64,000 bases of DNA from Brugia malayi (Eukaryota; Nematoda; Chromadorea; Rhabditida; Onchocercidae): positions 7,536,649-7,600,648 of the forward strand of contig NW_025062477.1 of assembly GCF_000002995.4 (NCBI RefSeq), in the 5' to 3' direction. Positions 41,907 through 57,200 of this stretch are shown here, piece after piece (the stretch's first letter is position 1; each line of letters opens with the position of its first letter). The position numbers and the translations under genes are program-made. The notes beneath the pieces are model-generated. The model saw only the letters and a list, made by a program, of their open reading frames with translations. It had not been told where the DNA came from and ran no database searches.

Positions 41907-44900
41907 TCATGATATTAATTGCAACACACTACTTAAATGCTCACTACAGATTGGAACCGCTTCGGTATATGGGTTAGAAACGCATGCATCAAAAAGACGA
42001 GTATGTTCATTATTACCAAAATTACCACATTGGCTAATAAATTCTTCAATTTCGGGGTAGTACTGTGCAAACCACCAGAACAAAATTTCTGGATTTAGTG
42101 CAGCAGTTTTCCGATTAACCATATGAGAACATAGTTTTGCAGCCTGCAAAATATCTCGTAAGTTTAGCAAGATGAAAGTCAAAAGTTATAAAACATTTTT
42201 TCCCATGTTTCATGCCTCAGTTATTAAAGCACTATTCAATGATAATAATAGTAATCTCGATATCATCAATAAATAAACCCATATACCAAACACAGTTATT
42301 TGAGATTTATTATTTCGAAATGAACTTTGCAGGCATTCAACTTTTTCTTTGAGAAAGTCACAGAAAATTAATAAATATATAATAATAAAAAGAGTTCCAA
42401 AATATATATGACAAAACAAAAGAGAACTAACTTTTTCTCTAATCGCTTCATTTTGACTCTTCAATAGCACAACGATGATTTTATATAGCTGAATATCTGG
42501 AGTACCTAATAATTAGAAGTTTAACATTATAAACACTGACAAAAAAGATCATATGCAGAAATCAAACTACATATTAAAAAAAACCTCTTTTCAAAAGCAA
42601 TTCCAGAGCCTGAATAGCTATTGCCTGAATTTTTTGGTCTTCGTTAACGGCGCTGCTATACAACCAATCAAAACACCATTCATTATGATTCAGTTTTATA
42701 AGGAGCAGGTTTGCCAAATGCCGATTACTTTGTCTATAATAAATTAAATTTTCAAAAATACAAGCAAAAATAACTCAGGAAAAATAATGAATGCATTATA
42801 CACAACTGTTGCAGATTTAGAAATTTTAAAACCATAATTTTTTAAATCACCATTTTTTGCGAGAAATTTCTTATGACGCATCAGAGTGTAACTTTTCACA
42901 CTACCACAATAAATTAAATTTCAAAATACATGCAACCTTGTCTTCATCAGTTCATGAAGGAAATGCTTTAGAAAACCAGTGTCAAATAATGCTGAATGTG
43001 TTGTTGTGCTATTCAAAAGCAGTGTCAAAATCTGCAATATGCCATTCATATTAACATGATAAGTTTGGAAGCAATTTTCTCAAAAAGATAAAAAATTTTA
43101 CTGTTATAAACATTTATCACCTTCACTTTCTACCAGTTCAACCTTTATTTTTCTCTTTCGAGACGACTTACATAATGTTGTACAAATGGCCCTGAATTTC
43201 GAATATCTTGGACTGCTAACTGTATCATTTCAATTTCCGTAATCTTCATTGTAGTCGAATTCGATAGTACTCGCCAGAATTCAAGGCGTAAAGGTCTACT
43301 ATTCATCAACAGATTCTTGGTTTCAAAAGAAATTTTGACATCTAAAATAATCTCCATTAATTATCAAGTCTGATTTGATGTTTTTCCCAAACCGAAGTGA
43401 TATAAAATGTTCTTGAATAAAAGATAGCACAGTTAATAAAATAGAAGCTAAATTATAAACTAACAAGAAAAAAATCAGATATATGGTAGAAAAAGCTATT
43501 CAACTGGAAGTTGAATATTTTAAAAATGTTAAATAAATTAGCTATTTTTATAGTAAACGTAACTTCAACTTCTCTAGCAATCCATTTTGCTAAAGGTCTG
43601 AAAACCAGTACTGCATCTGATAAAACAAATTTCTCCGCGAATAACGCCGTAAACTGATATCTGGTTTTAAGAAGCAATGTTAAAAATAAAAACCTATTGT
43701 AATCACACCTGAAAAAAAAGAAATAAATCACCTCAATAGAAGTTAAACAGTAATATCATATTTGCAACTGACTGCTGATTTTTTGAGTGCTAAGAATGAG
43801 ATGATTTTCTAATAATAATTTGTACATTTCGTATCAAGTGACTTTCAATTTCTTAACTCTAACACCGAGAACAACTTTGGGTAGAGTTTCTACTGTGTGA
43901 AATGAAATCTTTTCGCATGCTTGGAATATGATTTCGTCATAAGAATATAAAAATATACCATCTTTTGAAATGCTTGTCATTTTTGACTCTTTTTATTATC
44001 GATTTTATGCAGCTTTGTAATTCACACCCATCAAACGCGACAGCAAGTTCTAACAACTGCAATTTTACTTTCTTACAGCATAAGTGTCAGCTTTTTAAAT
44101 TGGAAGATATGCCCCTTGATTTGTCAGTTGGTAATCTAAAGAAAAACAATGAGGATAAAAGCCATATTTCCTTTATCTTGTTTAATGATTTAATCAGTAT
44201 TAAACAAATAAATACCATAAGAATAATTGCACAAATTTCATTTTGGGTACATGAGATAAGATCAATATTTGAAATCCATTTCAACAAGAAATGAGCATCC
44301 TGAAACAGGTGTAGTAGAGGCAAGAAACAAACAGTTTGCCTGAATATCGAATAAGAAAGTTGAAATACCACTGCATGACTAAGGAGAATGACTTGAAAAC
44401 AATTAATTAGATATCTAAAAGAGCAATTAGTATTGGACATATTTTGTACTTATAAAAAATAAACAACGCATAAATGCCATCTGAATGATTCCATACCTGA
44501 ACTTCGCAAATAGAAATAAGTGTCGCTGCAGACAATTCACGCAGTTTCATAGAGCGACATGATAAAGAAAATTTTAGAAGTGGAAGGATATAAGTAGCAA
44601 GTGAATAAATGTTATGTCGTGGAGAGGGGAACAGATGGATGAGAAGAACCAACACAGCGAACATCCCCAGTTGCGAAACACATTTCTCGTTTTCATAAAA
44701 CTGTAGATGTAATAAGTCATATAATGATGGAAACCTAAATATCAGAATTTATTCTGTTAAATTCTTTCATATCACTTCAGTTTGTTAGGCATAATTTGTT
44801 AGAACAGCACATTTATCATATATGTATATCAATAAATTACATCAGCTGAAATCAATAACGCAGAAATTACTGGAGATGACAAGTATCTAATGCATATCCC

Positions 44901-47900
44901 AGATATATTACATGTTGCTTTGCAACAAATACTACCAAGAAATTTCCAAGTAATATTGAAAAGAAAATAAAAATCAATTGTACTGTTAGCGAGGTCAATC
45001 AGCAATAAGCAGAATAAACTTTTTGAACTTGGATAGAAGTTATTTTTAGGATTATTACCAGAAAAATCTCATCTGAATCAACCAACCTGGTGAAGAACTC
45101 AAAAGAAGACAAGCGATTTTTTTCATCTGGATGGAGTGATAGTTGCATACTTCGAGGGATACCAAACATTCGATTAATCAGAACAGCGAATAGCTGTGAT
45201 GCAGCACTTCGTACTGTCCAACTACTAGAACCAAAACAAGCAAAACAGACGTTCATTGCGGGTTCTATATAACAGAGAACTGCTTCTGATAAGCGACTGT
45301 TTAGAAAAATTGCTCGCATAATATTGATACTATGAACTCTGAAATGTCCGCAAATTTCAAAACGAATATAAAAACAGTCATCGGTGATTTAAGAACAAAA
45401 TAAAAACGAGAACTAATTATTTATTAATTTAAGATTCCCGTTGTTCAAGTATTTCACGGTATTCAACAGTGATAAGAGAATAAGCATATCAAAATATTTC
45501 TGAAATCTAAACTATGTGATGATACATTTCAACGTATCGACTAATTGAGATCAAGAGATTTATAAACATTTAATGACTAGACTTGATGTCTATAAAAATG
45601 TCCCATACATTGCCAAAATATTAAAAGTTCTCCAATAAAGAATTCAACATAAAAACTCACTGTGCTTTATAAGATCTTCCCTTATTTTTAAGCATAAATA
45701 TCATCGTTGTTTTCAGACATTGTGCACCATTTATGACTGGTTCCTTTGTGAGAATTGAAGCAATCAAATGTGGCAAACCAGCACTTCGACGCGTTGCACA
45801 TAACATATCTAGAAAGACACTTTAAAATACTACGATATCAACAGAACTTGAGATAGTTTTAAAAAAAATTAATGTAAATTATATATCATACAAAATCTGA
45901 AGTTATCTAAAATACAAACAATGTTGGCATTATAGTTTTTCAATTTGAAAATCAAAGCGCTAAGAGAAGTGTTTTTCTTCATCAAATGATGAAGCATTGC
46001 GATTGCCAGATAATGATTTAAAATTAAAACCGTAAGTCACTTATTTGAAAACATACTGGTAACAGATAACTGCTTAACCAATGTAACATATCAAATTCAA
46101 CATCAGCAATGAATCTTGCTCTCAACAAATTATTCTCTGTTGGCCAAATTCATAGTTTGAACCACGAAACTTACGAAAAACATCAAACAACCAACTCTCT
46201 TTGCTATCAATTAAGTCTATGATTTGCCTTATCCACGCATCTGGCTGAGGTAAATCTGCAAATTCTGGAATGCCGGCTAAAGAAAACGACCAAAGTTTTG
46301 CACATAATGCTTCGAACCCTTCAACTGATGCTCCTACTGCACCAGAATGTTTACATTCCGTCAGCTGACGCCAGTAATAATTGCATATACATCGAACAGT
46401 TTCCGAAGAAAGTATAGAATTTCCAAGCCACTAAAGTTCAATTCCACGGATTTTTAAATAAAGCTTTAAGTAAAGCTGAAATAATTTTCTTCCTTCAATA
46501 AGATCAAGAAATCACCTACAGTAACATCATATCATAAATGAGTAATTTCAGGTAAGTGTACATATTAACAATGGAAGCATACTTTCTACAATGCAAAAAA
46601 CAATTAGCGGAAAAGAATTACCAGGAACTGCAAAGTCTTAAAGTCAAAAGATATAAGTGAGCGAACCTTTGTGATTATTATATAAAATATTGCAGAAACG
46701 TATTTGTGTGAACGCCAACAACTTGCTAGTAATGCTTGACAGAAATCTGCACTATCTTTTAATTTTTTGGAGTCATTAACATCTACTGAAAATGAATTTT
46801 ACATTTTTAGCATTCATCCAAATTGATCAACTTAGAATAATCGCTACAATCCAATTCATAAAAAGGGGTGCAGAATTCAAATGTTCAAAACGACAATTTT
46901 AAGAACATCAAAAAAGAAAAAAAAATGCTCGGATGACTCACCAATGATGTTTACATGATCATCAGGAACGAAACCTTCCGGCGACATACTGTTTACAATT
47001 GGCGATACCAACTCACTTATTTGAAAACAAACCGGTAACAAATCATGATTAACCAATGTAACACACCAATCGTTCTTTCTAAATTGATACCAAACCTAAT
47101 GGATATATATATAAAGCAAATGATAATTTGAAGCGACGTTTGCTGAATCTACCCGAAAACAAAAGGTTATGATATAGTTCACTAAATGGGAAGACCGGAT
47201 ATTATAAAATTTCTTTAATTTCATTACACTAAAGATATACCGTATGTCGAGAGATCATCACTCTCAAAAGTTCAAGTGGAATAAAACAAAAAAAGGAAAA
47301 TACAATGCACAATGAATCTCACACGGCGGACTGAAAATCCAAAAATTCCAGTGCGACACCAACTGCGCTTAATATGGAATAGACGAAGCCTTGGTTGCTT
47401 GCTATCATTAGAAAATCCTCTGAGATAAGTTTTACTCGATCTTTACACAAATTAAGAAGGTATTGAAAAACACTCTGCAAGCTATCAGGGTTTTTTTTAA
47501 GATAAAAGCGCAACCGATAACTGGACGTGAGCGTAAATAGTGACCGAATGGAGAACAACTGCTGCTTCGTTTCTGCGAAATATGAATCAAAATTCTGCAA
47601 GTTAAACTTTTTGCATATTAAATAAAGTTTAATTGTTTTAGATACAAAAGCTTAATCACAGGTAATAGCTTCAGCTGGAAAAGAAACTAAAACTTTGAAT
47701 ATAGAGCATAAAAATTTTCTATACGTATAACATACACAATAGAAACATGGTATGATGGAACAAAGTACATCAAGATGCTCATGTTAATTGCAAGCTCCAT
47801 ATTCTATTGATTATTCTGACGTTGACTGCAATGCAGATTCTCACCAGGCATTCCAACAAGATATAAGAACTTACAAAATCACGAATTTCAAAAAATGATG

Positions 47901-50900
47901 AAGACAGTAAACGAAGAGCTGAAATTTGACAGATCTGGTATGAGTCATCCAAACAACGTATTACATGATAAATCTGCTCCTCTGTTGGCTTTAGTTTTGA
48001 TGACAAAAATTTGAAAAACATATCTGAAAGGCGATCCAACTTAAAAAGAGATACATTATATCGAAGAGAATTCCCAGTGAGCCAAGAAGGTGTAATAAAG
48101 CACACTGCTGGACACTAAAAACACATCTTCAGCTGATCAGCCTAACAATGTGAATTATTTTCCGGAATTATAAATATAGAATGATTCATTCTCATGCACT
48201 GACTCATGTAGTAGCTATTGTGCCACTGATTCAAATCGCCTGTTATTTGAATTTTTAAGTTGGATTAGGTCCCAAATAAATACCTTTGTCATTATTAACT
48301 AAGTAGTTTTCCAGAAAAAGATATTCCAGCATTTGAAGAGCCATTATACGCCTGTTGAAGTTAGCGTATTGCACTAAATTTTGGAAACAGAAATCACGCA
48401 ACCAGCAGATAAAATTCACATATGGATTTAACTCGTTTTCATCACTACCACTTTTCAAAATATTTTGGCCATTTTCACGAATCCGAATTAATATCTGAAC
48501 AGAACTATTACTACTTGAAATTAATGGAAAATAGAACTAAAATACAAATGTCACATACAAAACAAAATTCATCCATTATGTAAAGTTCCTTTTCAGTAAG
48601 ACATGACTGCAAACGGGAACAAAGATTACAGCGAAAAATGGTCTTGTTCTTGTTTTTAATTCAAGTACACATGGTTTTTATTGAACAGCAACCTTTTGTA
48701 ATTTTTGAAATGGTAATGGTAAGAAATGGTAAAATATTTTATCTAATATCTAAATTATATATATACCTGAATTAAAAACAAGAACATCTGTTATTGAATT
48801 CTTCAAAGTTGCAGAATTAAGAACTTCCTAATGTAGCCAGTCAAACAAAACTGCTGAATGATGTGGAAGGCAAATAGACTGTATGTAGCTGCAACTTCTA
48901 AATGTAGCAAGATTTGATATGTCCGATGAACAGTTACTATGAGCATTTACCTTCTTCAAACCAGACAATATTGTCAATCTGACAGCAGGTGACTGTTCAG
49001 TCATATTGGTCGCCAAAAAGCATTTACATAGCAACAACTGGCGGCTAGAAATTGACACTGCCAATTTGGGATGATCACAAATCAGACTCCAAGCCATTAA
49101 ACGGATCTAAATATTAAACTATGCAGAGAAACTAGGAAATAAATGGTATGATTCCGATAAACCTTCATCAGTAATGCGATCACTGCTTGGTAAGGAGTAT
49201 TATAGTCTGGAGTGTTAAATTTACCTCACATTTCGTTTTTTATATTGAAAAAGATAAGTAAAACATTTAGCAAAGTACTAACTGATATGATAACTTATAC
49301 GGATTGAGATTACAAGGTGCAAAGAAAAAGTGAAAACTCCATTTTTCTTTTGTAAAAACTCATTTTTTTCCCTCAGAAAAATTAACGTCCACAAAATAAA
49401 TTAGAAATTTATGTTTGTTCACCTGTCCAATAGCATTTAGTAGTGCGGAAATTACTATACTTTCATCAATGAATGAAGTCCACTCCTGAATATTTCCATC
49501 CCTTTTCTGATGGAAAAGACAAAATTTAGCAATATAAAGTGACGTTTCGAGACTGACTGTACCATATACACTATCTACAATATTTAGTATCAATTCGCAA
49601 TGTTGCAGTTACTTATTAAGTTATATAAACACATTTGGAACATCTTGGTTCCTTAATTGTAACTTATTAACAATAAAACAGTTATAAAGCGATTACTTTT
49701 ACCTAAAATCTACAGTAAAATATATCTGAAAATAATTAGAAATGAAATACAGTCCAATACAGCAAACCTGCTTGAAATATTTTCAACTCTTTAAGTACCC
49801 ACTCCAACAGCACAGAATTTTTTGAAAATTCAGGTAACAATCGTTTCTGAACAGCACTACAAATTGCTTTTTTTGGTGATTGAAGTGATGCGCGTAATAA
49901 ATGACTGTGCAGTTGAAGTCGATCCGAGTTATCCAAATTCTGGACAGCATCAAAAGCAATGAGCTCACTAGCCTGCAATATTAATTATGTTGAATAAAAG
50001 TAGACTACATAGCCATTTTTAGATATGGACATGCAAAAAAAATGTCCATATCTAAAAATATTTGCATATTATACAACGGAAAAATCCTTCCACAGAAAGC
50101 GAATCGAAATTAAAAAACAGAATAAAAAAAAAAAAACACACTTGATGTCTGAACAAAATTTCTCAAGATTGCTCATTATTTGTTTTTATTATTTAAAGAA
50201 CTTATACTATTTACTTACCACAGCAACTAGAGTTGAATTCGATAATGAAGAGTATATTTCCTTACAGAAGTTATCCGTGAGAACTTCCGAAGACGATGCC
50301 ACTATTTTATTATATGCCAACTGAAAGATGCTAATCAAGAGGAAGTTTGTCACTGACAAACTTGAATTATTCAATAAAAAAATACCAGAACGGTTCCTGA
50401 ACAAACAATAATTCTGCAACAGAATACTTTTAAGATAATAAATAAATAATGTTGCATCTCTGATGATGCTGCGGAAAATCTTGAATAAAATCATTTTCAA
50501 AAAAAAAAAACATACGATACACCGGTAACGACCACGACAAGATGATGGTAAATCAGTCAGGAATCTTCCAACATTTTTAGCCCATAATGAAAGACAGCCA
50601 TTCGACATACAACGGGTAAGATGCAAGTTCATTAGCGATTCGAAAATGCTGACACAATCGTGACATACTGCTTCAGAAACATAATCCCAGAATCTGCAGA
50701 CAAAATCTAACAATTTATCCTCTTCGTATTCTTTCAAGACCCATTTTTCTTCTCTGAAACATATGGAAGTTTTATTCTTAATTATCGACCAGCTATTTCG
50801 TTGGATTTTCCATGTAAAAATTGTTAGCTTATGAAAATTTAAGAAAAGTTCACTTCCGGAGTGTTAATCATTTTAAGTGTTAAACTTACTTCAGTATGAC

Positions 50901-51424
50901 CATCAATCTCGCCAATGCATTTGATATATTTAACATTGCCCCTGCATTACTAGAATACCTGGAAAGGTCAAATTATTAGCAATGTTTAATTAATTGATTT
51001 TTAAGTGTTTAAGTCTTAAATCTTATACAAAGCTTTTATTTTCGCGGTAGCCTTTTCCGTTTTACATTGTGCAATCATTTTCACTGCTATTAGTATCGTT
51101 GCTACTAAAATATTGTTATATTATTAACATGAAATTCAGGAACGATTTCAACTTCTGCAATTAAAATTACTTTTGGGAGAAAAGCAAAATTGCCGGGATG
51201 CATGCATCCACCAGAAAGCATTCATGTTCAGTGCAACATGTTTGAAACCAATCTTCGGTTGGCTTCTGGAAAAGAAAAGCAAAACAGGAAGTCGACAAAG
51301 TATTGAAGCTGTCACATCTTGACTTCTCACCATTAACGGTCATCCTACAACAAATTTTACATTTTACTTGGTCACAGCAACGTAAATTTACTTGGTCTAC
51401 AACGACCGCCAAAGCATCCATCAT
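41907..51424 (-). CDS. THADA/Trm732-family protein, partner of tRNA 2'-O-methyltransferase Trm7/FTSJ1
   Basis: A minus-strand gene of 25 or more exons. Placed exons: 51171-51424, 51066-51104, 50890-50958, 50516-50753, 50219-50320, 49768-49972, 49423-49574, 48951-49106, 48284-48494, 47875-48104, 47323-47594, 46942-47078, 46667-46785, 46175-46430, 45661-45808, 45087-45338, 44497-44734, 43564-43708, 43172-43341, 42937-43031, 42585-42733, 42432-42505 and 41907-42143. The DUF2428 core is unmistakable: CATRRSAGLP, then VHSINIMRAIFLNSRLSEA, SWTVRSAASQLFAVLINRMFG and FFTRFPSLYDLL. SELVSPIVNSMSPEGFVP also matches human THADA. The rest is HEAT-like helical repeats. Yeast Trm732 positions Trm7 for methylation of tRNA nucleotide 32. 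The protein is about 1,380 aa (human 1,953), mainly because the N-terminus is shorter. Unresolved points: one or two exons between 44496 and 43709 (candidate 43959 to about 44065), the 43564/43341 junction, and a possible missing piece between 47875 and 47594. Confidence 0.91.
46037..46094 (-). pseudogene. Relic partial copy of THADA exon 46942-47078 inside a THADA intron
   Basis: 58 bp here align with 47013-47069 with about 49 identical positions, including TCACTTATTTGAAAACA and TTAACCAATGTAACA. On the minus strand the real exon reads VTLVNHDLLPVCFQISE. The copy has a length change and in-frame stops. It lies in the intron between exons 46175-46430 and 45661-45808. Confidence 0.8.
50015..50059. 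repeat. Perfect inverted repeat (18-bp arms, 9-nt loop) in a THADA intron
   Basis: ATTTTTAGATATGGACAT at 50015-50032 and its exact reverse complement at 50042-50059, separated by GCAAAAAAA. It lies in the intron between THADA exons 50219-50320 and 49768-49972. Confidence 0.93.
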
Positions 51425-52964
<1,540 letters not shown>

Positions 52965-54226
52965 TATTTTGGTTCTTTAGAAGCTGCACTTTTATCGAAT
53001 TACCCAGCAATGTCTCTTTGCTTACAACAAAATGTCTAAGATACCATAAACCAATCGTTACCATAAATAGATTTACTCTAATTATATAACGTGTCTGACT
53101 GCAAAGTAATGTGATATCACACCATAGAATGTTACAGATGAAAAAAAAAAAAAAACCATAGATATCAAACCAAATAGAAAAATCAAAATACAGTTAAGAT
53201 GAAAAATTCAAAGGAAGAGTATGGTGGTTACATTATTTTGTTGATAATCCGTTGATCATGGAACAAAAGAAAGATTGCTTGGGATATTGCAAGATTTTCC
53301 GTATCATTTATATATGTAGCTAAATATATGAATTAATGTTGATAAAAACCAGAGAAACTTTACACTCAAATACTCAATACTTTGTACATGCACGTGAAGT
53401 CATACTTTAGTGGAAGATTGTTCAATTTAATTCTTCAAAGATAGAAATATTTGAATATCTGAGGTCTGCTGCATTTGTTGCAAGTTCTATGGAGGACGAC
53501 CCAATGCGTAACATTAATTACACTCTCAGAATACACATATCTTTTTGAGAAATAACAATCTAGTTCCTGCCTAATAAAACCTTACGAACATTGGATGTTC
53601 GGTTTCTTATCGTCAATTAATCGATTTTGTACGTCTTTCGGTTAACAATCAGAAAGATGATTATTGTTTGCTGATTGGTATATTTGGAGATTATACCATT
53701 ATAGTATGCGTTCAATTGCGAACCGAAAAAAACCACTGAAAAATAAAGAGCAGCACGAAATCTATTTTCGAGTCACGGTAACTGTTGAGTGGGCAACGTG
53801 GACGGTGAAGTGACACTATCAACGATAATGCATAATCTTAAACCGAAGTCCCTTTTCCGGAATATCGGAACTAAATCTCAGCGTGCACCCTGATTTATAA
53901 GCAAACCCTGTGAAGTAGGCGTTGCATGACATACAGATTATAGGCGTCGTTTGTAGGTATCGAGGCCATCGTGCAATTTTTTGTTCTCAACACTTCATCG
54001 AGTATTGTGAAGAATTACAAGTAAGAGGTTTTCATGGGGATCAACCTGATCTGAATTGATGTTTTTTTTCTGTTTTGCTGAATTAGTTTTGTGAGAAGAC
54101 TGGTAAGTTCAGAACTGCCATTTATAATAAATTGGATTGGAAATGATTGATAGTTAAAATAAAGGTCTGCTTTTATGTGACTTATTTCATTTCTTGTGAT
54201 TTACCAGTTGCAGAGATTTCATTGAA
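52965..54226. other. Intergenic region between DHFR and the ZCCHC gene
   Basis: About 1.3 kb between two plus-strand genes. No exon-like open frame is convincing. It contains the DHFR 3' UTR and the upstream region of the ZCCHC-like gene. Confidence 0.5.
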
Positions 54227-57200
54227 ATGGTGGGTAGAAAGAAGCGGAGTACCAGTACGAGGAATCATTTTGCTGAGGTAAATGTAAGTTTTATGGCTTC
54301 TTTCATAAGTTGATTGTTGTCTATTTGAAAACAACTCATGGATTTATACCAATGCTTTCTCAATATTATTTCTATTTCTGTACTATTTAGATATGAAAAG
54401 GATTGGTATTAATTTGAGAAATGCTATGTACTAAGCTAATAAAACAATATCGGATTATATTTGCAGCAATAGATAGTGTACGTTGGAAAGAACTCATCAC
54501 AAAAAAAAAAAAAAAAAAAAAAAAAGGCGGAATAGAAACAAATGTTAATAGTGATATAAAGAAAAACCTGTTCATGTAGCAAGAAGTATTGCAACACAAA
54601 GGGGAGTAGTACCGAATGACATTCTTGATACTTCTAATAAAATTAGGTTGAATTTTACACTTCAAAACTACTTGTTTTTATGTTTTTGTCATGTTCTGTA
54701 TTTGTTCAAGCTGTGTTTTTTATTGTCCACTTTGTATTTATCGAGACCATACCATCGGATTTTTCAAAGAAATTTCTTGTAATTCTAGTAATAATTTCCG
54801 TTAATGTTTACGAAAAGAATTTAATAGGGTGTGCAACAATACGGTACCGGTGATTTTGGAAATAACAGCACTTATCGTGGTCAGTTTTCGAACGCTAGCA
54901 GTATATGTCGTAATGGAAGTCTTGTGGATCCTGACTATTCTGCTCTGACAACAACTTTTCACCGTAGATCAAAACAATACAGTAATCACTTCAATCACAG
55001 GAATCAACAAAATGCCGTCAACAATAATACTACGGTAATCGCGTCAGTCATTATGATCTACAGAGGTAAACTGAGTGGAATCCCTTAATAATAGCCCAGA
55101 AAATACGTAATGTGCAACTACATTTAACGATAAGTCGGAAGACGCTTTTATACGTGCAACTGGCCGATTATTTAGTGCCTAGGGACTTTATGTCGAATCA
55201 TCATGCTTTTCAATTGTGATTGCAGGCAAATATGAATGGGAATTGCATTGCGAGAAGTGCAAGTCGGGAAACTAGCTCAGCATCTGCTGGTAGTATCATT
55301 TCGGGCGACCCGGATGAGGATGGCTTTTTATCAGGATCAGGGCAAGAAATCGAACCTGATGATTTGCGATGCATAGAAAGACGAAGCGTGGCACTAATGA
55401 CCGAAAAAGAATCAAGTTGCTCCGTAAGTACACAAACAGGTAAAACTTTTTTCTTCTCTTCAAAATCTTCAGACAAATATTTGGATTTCTTTGTTGGACG
55501 AATTCAAGTTTATAAGAATCTTCTCATAAAATTGATGCTAATATGTTCATTGGTAAGATTAAAATCTTTGTTGTCTTTGTAATTTTATTTTTGCAAGAGT
55601 AGCTTTATTATTTTCGTACTATGTGCATAAATTTCGTTTTAAGTTGATGGTACGAACTCAGATTTATTGTTAGCTGTGTGCAAGATGAAGTGTTCGCAAA
55701 GAGTTGAAGCTGTTGCAGAAGTGATTCAGTGTTTGAATGCTTATGAGCAAAGGTTAGCATTAATTACAGTCATAGTTACTTATGACTGGTTTATTAGACG
55801 ATTAATGATTTGGCATCTAGAACTGCTCATTCAGAATTCTTGGATAATCCGAGTGAAATATCGTTTCATGTTTTTTTTTTTTTCAAACTTTTGAAGAAAT
55901 TGTGACGTGTTTGCCTTTCTACCAAGATGACCAGACTTTAGATCATTCGATGCAGATTCAGATTTATATCATGGGAGCATTTTAATCAAATCAGCTGCTC
56001 CATCTATTCGTCGATTGTTCAAATATATGATAAATAGATTAAATAAATTAATTATCTATTGCCCTTAGTTTTTTTATGGCAGTTTATTTCTTATTTACTG
56101 TGCATTCCATCACAGTTTATCACTTCTGTTAATTGGATTGCATCTCTTTATTTATAGATACATAGGATCATGTGTAGAAACAGCTGTGCGTTCAAAGTCG
56201 CTATATCTTCGACAGTATGAGTTGCGCTACAATGATGCTTATTTTTTACAAAACTTCGTAGAATCAGCATCATATAGCCGGCTTCTGGAGCTTGCCTTTC
56301 CGATGTTGTGCCTTTTACATTCAACGAACCGCCCAGCAGCTACCGTCTATATGCAGTATGCTTCTTTAGTCGTTCTCAAAATTCTGTTGCTGTTTTCATC
56401 CGATTTTATTTTATATTCTTCAAAAGAAAAAAATAAAAATAAAAAAATAAATTACTGACCAAATCGAACAGCTCATGCTATTTAGATTGGTAGAACGACT
56501 ATGCGATGAACTTATTGCTGTATCTGCTAACAAATCGCCTCTCGAAAGGGAAGAAATGTTGGATTCGGTTAGGTGCCCTTCTCTTTAAAACATTTTAAAT
56601 CCTAAAATGCATTTTCTAAATGTCGGTATTTTTCTAATAGAATTTAAGCATGTTCCTAAAAAATTGGATTTTACCGTGGAATAGGTTTTGAGCTAAACTG
56701 AGGAAATAATGTCCTTAGGAAATGAGGAAAACATATAGTAATTACTGGAAGAAGATATAAAACTTGGTATATTTGCTCATTTAATAATTTTATGTGATTA
56801 TCAATATTGCTCATTTTCTCATTTTAAGTTGCTTATGGTGGTTTCCGCAGCACAACATCATGCAGCTTTCTCTGTGGAGCATAAAATCAGACTTGAAAAT
56901 ATTCGAACATATTTGGGAGCATTGTCTCCTCAGCCGGCTGCTCCGATTGAGAAACAGGTGATTCACATAAATTATTCCCAGTGGAAATAATTAGCATTTC
57001 ATAATGAATGTTTCATTTGTGCTGCTGTATTAATCACTATTTGAAAAATGTACATCCCACATATTTTCTTTAGGTCTATTTTGGGCTATATTCGGTAAGT
57101 TTTTGATGTTTTTTTATAGTTGAAGTGAAAGATGAAACTTATTAAGTTTTTAGAATTTAGTAAGGATATTGGATAAAATTCCAAAATACATGGAGTGCTT

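Noticed and set aside
43965..44294. 109-codon plus-strand open frame
   Set aside because: It lies antisense within the THADA gene, over introns and a candidate minus-strand exon, and has no recognisable content.
48828..48950. Cys/Ser-rich tail following a THADA exon (to the stop at 48828)
   Set aside because: A GTAAAT donor at 48950 joins the exon in phase to the next THADA block. The tail is intron.
50207..50737. 176-codon minus-strand open frame as a separate gene
   Set aside because: It covers two THADA exons plus the open intron between them. Splicing at 50516 and 50320 gives the family match.
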